Of a stretch of 7,596 nt of DNA, positions 1 through 7,200 are shown piece after piece (position 1 is the stretch's first letter; each line of letters opens with the position of its first letter). The DNA lies in assembly GCA_020342025.1 (NCBI GenBank), contig CP070840.1, forward strand, positions 645,835-653,430, in the 5' to 3' direction. The position numbers and the translations under genes were made by a program. The notes beneath the pieces are model-generated. The model saw nothing but the letters and a program-made list of their open reading frames with translations, made no database searches and was not told where the DNA came from. This DNA is from Deltaproteobacteria bacterium (GTDB lineage: Bacteria > Desulfobacterota > DSM-4660 > Desulfatiglandales > HGW-15).

Positions 1-2976
1 CCGGCCATTGGCGGCAAGATGGCCCAGCTCGACAAGACCTTTCCCACGAATGACTGCTCCATGTGCATTGAATCTCCCAAGTTTATTGAATGCAGCAGAC
101 ATCCCAATATAGAGATCCTGACCTATACTGAAGTTGACCGGGTTGAAGGGGAGGCAGAAAACTTCAAGGTCACCCTGATTAAAAAGCCCAGATACATTTT
201 GGAGGAGAAATGCACGGGTTGTACCACCTGTGTTGAGTACTGCCCGGTCAAGGTCCCTGACCCGTATAATCAAAACTTGTCTTTGAATAAAGCCATCCAT
301 ATATACTTTTCTCAAGCCGTTCCCCTTGTCACTTACGTAGACCCTGAAACCTGCCTCTACCTTCAAGGCGAGAAGTGTACCATTTGCCGAGGAGTCTGTA
401 AGCATAAAGCCATAGATCTTCATCAAGAGGAGGAGAAGGTGGAAGTAAAGGTAGGGGCGATCGTTCTGTCTCCGGGCTATGACATATTTGACCCCAAGCT
501 GAGGGGCGACTATGGCTACGGCAAGATGGAGAACGTGGTAACCAGTATGGACTTTGAACGGCTGTTGTGCGCCACCGGGCCATACGAGGGTGAGATCAGG
601 CGCCCTTCTGACGGGAAGCATCCACACAAAATAGCCTGGATTCACTGCGTCGGTTCCAGACAGGTTATCGAAGGCGGCAACAGCTATTGTTCCGCGGTAT
701 GCTGCACCTATACCCAGAAGCAGGTGATTTTGGCAAAAGACCATGACGCTGAGATGGAGGCTACCATATTCCATAACGATATCCGGTCATTTGGCAAGGA
801 TTTCGAGCGATTCTACCAAAGAGCAGAGAACCTTGCCGGGGTTCGCTTTATTAGGAGCTATGTATCCATAGGAAAAGAGATCCCGGAAACCAAGAATGTA
901 ACCATAAGATACTCCACTTATGAGGACGGAGTAAAAGAGGAAGAATTCGATCTGGTGGTATTATCCGTTGGGTTGAGCCCTCCTGATGATGCGGAGGACC
1001 TGGCAAATAAGTTCGGTATCGAACTCAATGCTCACGGATTCTGTAAGACCAATCCTCTTAATGCTATTGAGACCTCTCGCCCGGGAATTTTTGTAAGCGG
1101 CGCCTTCCAGGGCCCTATGGATATCCCCGAGTCGGTCATGACCGCCAGCGGGGCTGATGCCCTTTGTAGTCAGTTTCTTGCCTACCGGCGAGGGAAGCTG
1201 GACAGAGAAAGGGTATATCCTATGGAAAGGGATGTCTCAGGAGAGGAACCCAGGGTTGGGGTCTTTGTGTGTCATTGTGGTGCCAATATCGGAAGGGTGG
1301 TAGATGTTCCTTCCGTCGTTGAATATGCCTCCAGCTTAGACAATGTGGTCCACGCTCAAGAAAGCATCTTTGCATGTTCTACGGATAATGCCCAGGAAAT
1401 ATCGGACAAGATCCGGGAAAAAGGGCTCAATCGCGTGGTCGTGGCCGCCTGTACGCCCAGGACCCATGAGCCGTTATTCCGGGACACATGTCGTGAAGGG
1501 GGTATTAATCCGTATTTCTTTGATATGGCTAATATCAGAGAACATTGCTCCTGGGTCCACTCGCGAGAAAAGGAAGATGCCACCCAGAAGGCAAAGGATA
1601 TCGTCCGGATGTCGGTGGCCCGAACCGCCCTTTTAGAACCTTTACAGGAATTTGAGCTGCCGGTGGACAAAAGGGGGTTAGTGGTGGGAGGAGGCCTGGC
1701 CGGGATGACCAGTGCTCTGAGCTTAGCTGAGCAGGGATTTGAGGTCTATCTGGTGGAAAAGGATAAAGATTTGGGGGGAATGGCTCGAAGAATTCATTAC
1801 ACCCTGGAAGGGATGGATGTTCAAGCATATTTGAATGACATGATACGCAAAGTTTACCAACACCCCTCGATTCATGTCTCTACCGATTCTACCATCACAG
1901 AGGCGTCCGGATACGTGGGAAATTTCACAACTAAAGTGACGTCTGAAGGAAGGGTCAAGGAGATACACCATGGAATAACCATTATCGCTACGGGTGCCGA
2001 AGAATATAAACCCACAGAATACCTTTATGGGGAAGATGATCGGGTATTGACCCTGCTGGAGTTGGAGGAGCAAATCGCCAAAAGAGAAGAAAAGGTGATC
2101 AACTCCCAGAGTCTGGTGATGATCCAATGTGTCGGTTGCAGACAAGGAGACAGAAATTATTGCAGCCGGGTGTGTTGTGATCAGGCGATAAAAAACGCCT
2201 TGAAATTGAAAGAGATCAACCCCGAGATGGATATCACCATTCTCTTTCGGGATATGAGAACGTATGGGTTTAAAGAGGATTATTACCGGGAAGCGGCAGA
2301 TAAAGATATAAAGTTCATCCGCTATGAGCCGGATGATAAACCCCAGGTGGAAGCCGTTGAAGAGGATGGTAAGCCCATATTAAAAGTTACCGCGACTGAT
2401 CTTATTTTAGGCAAAAAACTTTCTATAGATGCCGATTCACTCGCTTTGGCTGCCGCTGTTATTCCGTCAGCAACAAGTCATGAAATATCCATATTATTCA
2501 AGGTGGCTCTGAACCCGGATGGTTTCTTTCAGGAGGCCCATGTAAAACTACGGCCCGTTGACTTTGCCGCAGATGGCGTTTTCCTGTGCGGGATAGCTCA
2601 CTATCCCAAGCATATATCGGAAACGATCAGCCAGGCTTACGGAGCTGCCGGTCGAGCTGCCAATATACTTACAAGTGATTCGATCATAGCATCCGGTGCT
2701 ATTTGCGAGGTAAACGAGAACGAGTGTGTCACGTGTGGGGCATGTATTTCAGTTTGTAACTATGGTGCTATAGAGTTTGTTGATACACCGCAAGGCAAAA
2801 GGGCCAGGGTTAATCCTATTCTGTGTAAAGGAGATGGTCTCTGTAACTCAAGGTGTCCAACAGGGGCTATCTTTCTGAAGCACTATACCGATGAAGAGAT
2901 CTTGTGCCAAATCGACGCAGCGGTTCCAGCCCTTGTAGATATCCAAACAATGAACAAAGCAAAGATTGCTGCTTAA
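1..2976 (+). CDS. HdrA-like tandem iron-sulfur flavoprotein (BamE-type), 5' partial
   Basis: Likely a cytoplasmic electron-transfer hub that splits or merges electrons at FAD, as HdrA does in heterodisulfide reductase complexes. The frame is open from base 1: codons before the ATG at 19 read PAIGGK and continue into MAQLDKTFPTNDCSMC, the conserved HdrA FAD-domain segment, so the true start lies upstream and the Met at 19 is internal. Numbering that Met as 1, module 1 has an inserted ferredoxin domain (C65/68/71/75; C112/120/123/127), an IHCVGSRQ...YCSAVCC block (C210-C229) and a flavin-binding end near 356-381. A second HdrA copy follows: N-terminal domain VGVFVCHCGANIG (413-425), FAD motif GGGLAGM (557-563), QCVGCRQ...YCSRVCC (703-720), flavin end (853-880) and a C-terminal ferredoxin domain (C903/906/909/913; C936/942/946). 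Copy 2 lacks the inserted ferredoxin. One expected Cys in the last cluster is Asp939. No transmembrane segment is apparent. The family call is firm; the BamE role comes from gene order. Confidence 0.9.
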   Translation, partial: PAIGGKMAQLDKTFPTNDCSMCIESPKFIECSRHPNIEILTYTEVDRVEGEAENFKVTLIKKPRYILEEKCTGCTTCVEYCPVKVPDPYNQNLSLNKAIHIYFSQAVPLVTYVDPETCLYLQGEKCTICRGVCKHKAIDLHQEEEKVEVKVGAIVLSPGYDIFDPKLRGDYGYGKMENVVTSMDFERLLCATGPYEGEIRRPSDGKHPHKIAWIHCVGSRQVIEGGNSYCSAVCCTYTQKQVILAKDHDAEMEATIFHNDIRSFGKDFERFYQRAENLAGVRFIRSYVSIGKEIPETKNVTIRYSTYEDGVKEEEFDLVVLSVGLSPPDDAEDLANKFGIELNAHGFCKTNPLNAIETSRPGIFVSGAFQGPMDIPESVMTASGADALCSQFLAYRRGKLDRERVYPMERDVSGEEPRVGVFVCHCGANIGRVVDVPSVVEYASSLDNVVHAQESIFACSTDNAQEISDKIREKGLNRVVVAACTPRTHEPLFRDTCREGGINPYFFDMANIREHCSWVHSREKEDATQKAKDIVRMSVARTALLEPLQEFELPVDKRGLVVGGGLAGMTSALSLAEQGFEVYLVEKDKDLGGMARRIHYTLEGMDVQAYLNDMIRKVYQHPSIHVSTDSTITEASGYVGNFTTKVTSEGRVKEIHHGITIIATGAEEYKPTEYLYGEDDRVLTLLELEEQIAKREEKVINSQSLVMIQCVGCRQGDRNYCSRVCCDQAIKNALKLKEINPEMDITILFRDMRTYGFKEDYYREAADKDIKFIRYEPDDKPQVEAVEEDGKPILKVTATDLILGKKLSIDADSLALAAAVIPSATSHEISILFKVALNPDGFFQEAHVKLRPVDFAADGVFLCGIAHYPKHISETISQAYGAAGRAANILTSDSIIASGAICEVNENECVTCGACISVCNYGAIEFVDTPQGKRARVNPILCKGDGLCNSRCPTGAIFLKHYTDEEILCQIDAAVPALVDIQTMNKAKIAA

Positions 2977-2980
2977 GGAG
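2975..2980 (+). promoter_or_regulatory. Ribosome binding site for the MvhD-like selenoprotein gene
   Basis: AAGGAG overlaps the TAA stop of the HdrA-like gene and lies 10 bases before the ATG at 2991. It is a strong Shine-Dalgarno match. It supports 2991 as the real start rather than any codon downstream of the in-frame TGA: TTG at 3066 has no comparable site at the right distance and would remove the conserved N-terminus. Confidence 0.8.
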
Positions 2981-2990
2981 TGAGACAAGA

Positions 2991-3758
2991 ATGGGGACAG
3001 GATTTGGGTTTAAACCAAGGATCTTAGGTTTTTTATGCAATTGGTGAGGATACTCCGCGGCTGACTTGGCTGGAGTTTCCAGACTACAATATGCGCCTCA
3101 TATTAAGATTGTCCGCGTCATGTGCACCGGCAGAGTCGACCTGGCATTTATACTTCGAGCTTTCTCAAATGGAGCAGACGGGGTGTTTATCGGTGGTTGT
3201 TTGCTTGGTGAATGCCATTATATTACGGAAGGAAATTACCTTGCATTAAGCATGATGCATCTATGTAGAAAATTACTAGAACGGATAGGCGTAAACCCCG
3301 AGAGGTTAAGACTTGAATGGATATCTGCCTCTGAAGGCTTCCGTTTCGCCGAAGTTATGAATGACTTTTCCAGGAAGCTGAAGGAGTTAGGACCTCTTGG
3401 CAATGGCGAAGGAATAAATGGAAATGGATTAAAGTTCAAACTTGAAGCCGTCAAAAATTTAGTCCCCTACATTAAGCTGGTGGAAAGGGAGAGGCTGAGA
3501 GTACGTTTTGATACAGAAGAAGAATATAACGAATTTTTCGACAGTGACGAGGTGGACAGGTTATTTCATGAATTAATTGGTGATAAATTGGCCATAAGCC
3601 AAATTTTGTTACTCCTGCGAGAAAGACCCCTTTCAACGGGGGAAATCTCTGAGATTTTAGGCGTAGACCCGTCTGAAATATCAATACACCTTAACCGTTC
3701 AGCAAGGCAAGGATTAATCGAATTCGATGAAAGCCAGAAGCGCTTTGTTCCTGTCTAA
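2991..3758 (+). CDS. MvhD-like [2Fe-2S] selenoprotein (BamF-type) with C-terminal winged-helix-like domain
   Basis: Predicted electron-transfer subunit linking a dehydrogenase or Nuo-like module to HdrA, the role MvhD plays between hydrogenase and HdrA in methanogens. From ATG 2991 the product is 255 residues, with TGA at codon 19 read as selenocysteine. The N-terminus reads ILGFLCNWU then GYSAADLAGVSRLQY, a clear match to the MvhD FLCNWC region. Further conserved blocks are RVMCTGRVD (C45), GADGVFIGGCLLGECHY (C70, C75) and RLEWISASEGFRFAEV; C16, Sec19, C45, C70 and C75 are the candidate cluster ligands. The MvhD core ends near residue 135. After a Gly/Asn-rich linker (about 136-146), residues about 200-255 look like a winged helix-turn-helix (STGEISEILGVDPSEIS, then a RQGLIEF wing), which the roughly 140-residue MvhD lacks. 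The gene starts 14 bases after the HdrA-like stop. Translation past codon 19 should require SelB, tRNA-Sec and selenium. A sequencing error or pseudogene is unlikely given the codon's position and the hairpin behind it. Confidence 0.9.
3045..3047 (+). other. In-frame TGA predicted to encode selenocysteine (residue 19)
   Basis: The TGA is in frame with the ATG at 2991 and with the whole downstream MvhD-like frame. It follows TGC AAT TGG (Cys-Asn-Trp) and takes the place of the second Cys of the conserved CNWC motif. Cys/Sec exchange at a redox-active Cys is the usual signature of a selenoprotein. VhuD, the MvhD homologue of some Methanococcales, and BamF of class II benzoyl-CoA reductase operons are, from general knowledge, also selenoproteins. 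Confidence 0.9.
3048..3080 (+). promoter_or_regulatory. Putative bacterial SECIS hairpin
   Basis: This is an inverted repeat directly after the Sec TGA. GGATACTCC (3048-3056) pairs with GGAGTTTCC (3072-3080) at eight of nine positions, with one U-U mismatch. Inside it, GCT (3060-3062) can pair with GGC (3068-3070), including one G-U pair, leaving a five-base apical loop GACUU (3063-3067) that starts with G. The loop begins 15 bases after the TGA. An alternative inner fold pairs 3057-3058 with 3069-3070 and leaves a ten-base loop starting GG. Position, stem and a G at the start of the loop fit bacterial SECIS elements, which lie inside the reading frame and recruit SelB. The fold was done by eye, with no energy calculation. 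Confidence 0.72.
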
Positions 3759-3808
3759 GGCAGGAGCGGAGAATAGGGCAAAGAAAAAGGAAGGTTAGGA
3801 CAGCGGCT
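3759..3808 (+). other. Purine-rich intergenic spacer, no terminator seen
   Basis: This is the longest gap in the window, 50 bases between the MvhD-like and NuoE-like genes. It is rich in A and G and contains the NuoE ribosome binding region. I see no stem followed by a T-run and no convincing -35/-10 pair, so transcription probably continues through it. Confidence 0.5.
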
Positions 3809-4261
3809 ATGGATAATGGTGAAATCGATCAGATTATAGATAAATATCCGAGCGATCCCAGTTCACTCATTCAAGTGTTACTGGAGATTCAGATCGAAAA
3901 TCGCTGGCTTCCTAAGGAAGCATTAGAGAAGGTCAGCAAGAAATTAAAAGTGCCTTTAAGCCGGATACAGCACATCGTTACCTTTTATAAAGCCTTCAGT
4001 GTAGTTCCTAAAGGACGTCATGAAATTCACGTATGTACGGGCACTGCCTGTCATGTTCGTGGTGCGCCACGTCTCCTCGGCAAAATTCAAGACCTGACTG
4101 GACTCAGACCTGGCCTAACGGACCAGGATTTAAAGTTCAGCCTGGAGACTGTTAACTGCGTCGGCTGCTGCGCTTTAGGGCCGGTGATGGTCATCGATGG
4201 CGAATATCATGGCAAGATGGCACCGGCCAAGTCAGAAGATGTGTTGAAAAGCTATGAGTAA
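3809..4261 (+). CDS. NuoE-like thioredoxin-fold [2Fe-2S] subunit (BamG/HndA type)
   Basis: Small NADH dehydrogenase module subunit, 150 residues, typical for NuoE/HndA. It partners the NuoF-like protein encoded next and holds the low-potential N1a-type [2Fe-2S] cluster near the FMN. An N-terminal helical domain (about 1-65, with LPKEALEKVSKKLKVPLSRI and the family motif VTFYKAF) precedes a thioredoxin-like domain. The cluster ligands are visible as HVCTGTACHVRGA (C76, C81) and VNCVGCCALGP (C117, C121), spacing C-x4-C and C-x3-C; C120 is an extra adjacent Cys. The ATG start gives the normal family N-terminus; TAGGA at 3796-3800 ends 8 bases upstream, with a further purine-rich AGGAAGG before it. 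A 50-base gap separates it from the MvhD-like gene, and only 9 bases separate its stop from the NuoF-like start. The product is soluble and cytoplasmic. The family is certain; the partner enzyme is inferred. Confidence 0.93.
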   Translation: MDNGEIDQIIDKYPSDPSSLIQVLLEIQIENRWLPKEALEKVSKKLKVPLSRIQHIVTFYKAFSVVPKGRHEIHVCTGTACHVRGAPRLLGKIQDLTGLRPGLTDQDLKFSLETVNCVGCCALGPVMVIDGEYHGKMAPAKSEDVLKSYE

Positions 4262-4267
4262 GGGAAG
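4260..4267 (+). promoter_or_regulatory. Ribosome binding site of the NuoF-like fusion gene
   Basis: AAGGGAAG overlaps the TAA stop of the NuoE-like gene and its AGGGA core ends 5 bases before the ATG at 4271. This layout suggests translational coupling of the two subunits. Confidence 0.6.
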
Positions 4268-4270
4268 ATT

Positions 4271-7200
4271 ATGCCAAGGATAAATTCACCTGCTGAATTG
4301 GAAAAATTCAGGAAGGAAATCATATCAAAAAGGGATCCGAATAAGCCTTGCATTGCTATATGTACGGGAACGGGTTGCCTCGCTCTCGGCGCAGCAAATG
4401 TGGTTGCCGCCTTCAAAGAGGAGATTAAAAAACAGGGGCTGGAGACCAAAGTGGATATCAGGGAAACAGGTTGCCCCGGCTTCTGTGAGAGAGGTCCCCT
4501 GATTGTGATTTATCCTGAGGAGATATGTTATCTTCAGGTGCAGCCGGGCGATGCAGAAGAGATCGTTTCTCAGACCATACTTGCCAAGAAGGTCATCGAT
4601 AGGCTGCTTTATGTGGATCCCATCGCCGATGAGAAGATAGTCCGTGAATCTGAGATACCATTCTACAATAATCAGATGCGGCGCCTTATCGGCAATAATA
4701 TTAGGCTTGACCCTAAAAGCATTGATAACTACCTCGCAGTGGGCGGTTATTCTGCCTTGGTTAAAGCCCTTTTTCAGGAGACTCCGGAGCAAGTGGTGGA
4801 GCTGGTGAAAAATTCTAAGCTGAGAGGGAGGGGTGGCGCCGGATTTCCTGCAGGGATAAAGTGGGAATTTGCTCGCAATAGTCCTGATAAGACAAAGTAT
4901 GTGATCGTCAACGCCGATGAGGGAGACCCGGGGGCTTTTATGGATAGGGCTCTACTGGAGGGGAACCCTTTCTCAGTCCTTGAAGGGTTGACCATCGGAG
5001 CTTATGCCATCGGCGCCCACGAAGGCTATGTTTACGTTCGACAGGAATACCCCTTAGCCGTAGAGAATGTGACCCTCGCCATCAAGCAGGCTGGGGCGTA
5101 TGGTTTTCTTGGGAAAGATATCCTTGGCTCCGGCTTTGATTTCACTGTTAAAGTGCATCGGGGAGCCGGCGCTTTCGTTTGCGGTGAGGAAACGGCTCTC
5201 CTCATGTCTCTAGAAGGCAAAGCAGGCGAGCCAAGGGCGAGGCCGCCATATCCGGCCGTAAAGGGGCTCTATGGCAAGCCGACAAATATAAATAATGTGG
5301 AGACATGGGCCAATGTTCCCTTGATTATTAACAACGGGGCTGAGTACCTTACCTCAATTGGCACTGAGGGAAGCAAGGGCACCAAGATATTTTCATTGGT
5401 TGGTAAGGTGAATAATACCGGCCTCGTGGAAGTCCCCATGGGTATAACCCTGAGAGATATTATCTATGAGGTGGGCGGCGGCATCCCCGGAGACAAGAAG
5501 TTCAAGGCCGTGCAGACGGGTGGTCCTTCGGGAGGATGTATCCCTGAGGAATACCTGGATATAGAGGTGGACTTTGACGAACTGGCCAAAGTTGGCGCAA
5601 TCATGGGTTCAGGTGGCATGATCGTCATGGATGAAGACACCTGTATGGTTGATGTGGCCAAGTACTTTCTCAAGTTCCTTTCTGGTGAATCGTGTGGCAA
5701 ATGCTCCCCATGTCGTGAAGGCATCAGGCAGATGCTTAAGATTCTGACTAAGATCAGTGAAGGAAAGGGAAGAGAGGGCGACATCGAACTTTTGGAGGAG
5801 CTATCCGAGGCCACCAGAGATGCCTCACTCTGTGCTTTAGGTGGGAGTGCCCCCAACCCGGTGCTGTCTACACTGAGATATTTTCGCCATGAATACGAAG
5901 ACCACATCCTCAATAAGCGATGCGAGGCAGGCGTCTGCTCAGAACTTTACAAGGCCAAATGCATCAATGCCTGTCCCATCGGCCAAGATGTCCCGGGTTA
6001 CCTTTCTCTGGTGGCCGAGGGCCGGTATGAGGAGGCCATCGCGCTCATCTATCAGACAAACCCCCTCCCGGGAGTCTGTGGCCGGGTCTGTACGCATCCG
6101 TGTACAGAGGTCTGCCTCAGGGGAGAAACCGATGAGCCATTGAGCATTGCAAAGATCAAGCGATTCGCCGCCGATATGGCAAAGAAAAAGGGCTTCACCG
6201 TCAAGGTTGAAAAAGGTGAGGCAAAGGAAGAAAAGGTGGCCGTCATTGGCGGTGGACCCGGTGGCCTGGCCGCAGCGTACAATCTGGCGTTGATGGGATA
6301 TAAACCCACTATCTTCGAGGAACTCCCGCAGCTGGGCGGCATGCTTCGTTATGGGATCCCCGCCTATCGTCTCCCCAGAGATATCCTTGATCAGGAGATC
6401 GATTTCATTCTAAGGGCAGGCGTTGAAGTCAAAACCAACACCAGGGTGGGGCGCGAGGTTTCCATGGAGCAACTCCAAAGAGACTACGATGCCATCTTTG
6501 TGGCCGTGGGCGCTCACAAGAGCCTCCCCATCCGCATTCCCGGGGACGACCTGCCCGGTGTCAGGGGGGGTGCCGAGTTCTTAAGAGAGGTAGAATTGGG
6601 AACCGCTCCGGACCCAGGGAAAAAGGTTGCCGTGATCGGGGGCGGCAATGTGGCTATCGATACAGCCAGGATCTGCCGAAGAATGGGGGCAGAGGTGACC
6701 ATTGCTTACAGACGTGAGAGGAAAGACATGCCCGCCTACGAAGAGGAGATTGTGGACGCCCTTGCAGAGGGCATCGAACTCAAGGAACTTGTGGCTCCCA
6801 AGTCCATCAGTCAGGTCAACGGCAGGTTGGCCCTTGAGCTGGATGAATGCGAGCTGAAGGATTTCGATCGCAGCGGCCGCCGAAGGCCGGTCCCCATAGA
6901 GGGATGCGTGATAAGCCGGGAATATGACACCATCTTTTCCGCCATTGGGCAGTCACCGGATCTTGAGTTCGCCGGATCGCTTGTCACTAAAGGGAACACC
7001 ATCACCGTAGAGCGTCATTCTTTGCTTACCAATGTCCCTAATGTCTTTGCAGGCGGGGATGCGGTCACCGGCCCGGCGCGGGTCGTGGATGCCCTGGCAC
7101 ACGGGAAACGGGTCGCGGTGGAGATAGACAAATATTTGGCCAAGAAGAGGGGCGGGAGACCCCATGAGGAACGTCTGGAAACGATCAACGTGACCATGAC

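Noticed and set aside
19..2976. ATG at 19 as the start of the HdrA-like gene
   Set aside because: The codons before it (PAIGGK) belong to the conserved HdrA FAD-domain motif, and no ribosome binding site is visible. The gene enters from outside the window.
2991..3047. The TGA as a nonsense mutation making a pseudogene
   Set aside because: The rest of the frame is intact and well conserved, the TGA falls exactly on a redox Cys, a hairpin follows directly, and the operon is otherwise undamaged.
3066..3758. A 230-residue gene starting at TTG 3066
   Set aside because: It has no proper ribosome binding site and lacks the conserved MvhD N-terminus, which is encoded in the same frame just upstream across the TGA. 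The ATG at 2991 with AAGGAG is far better.
3759..3808. Terminator or internal promoter between the MvhD-like and NuoE-like genes
   Set aside because: No inverted repeat with a T-run and no convincing promoter boxes are visible in the 50 bases.
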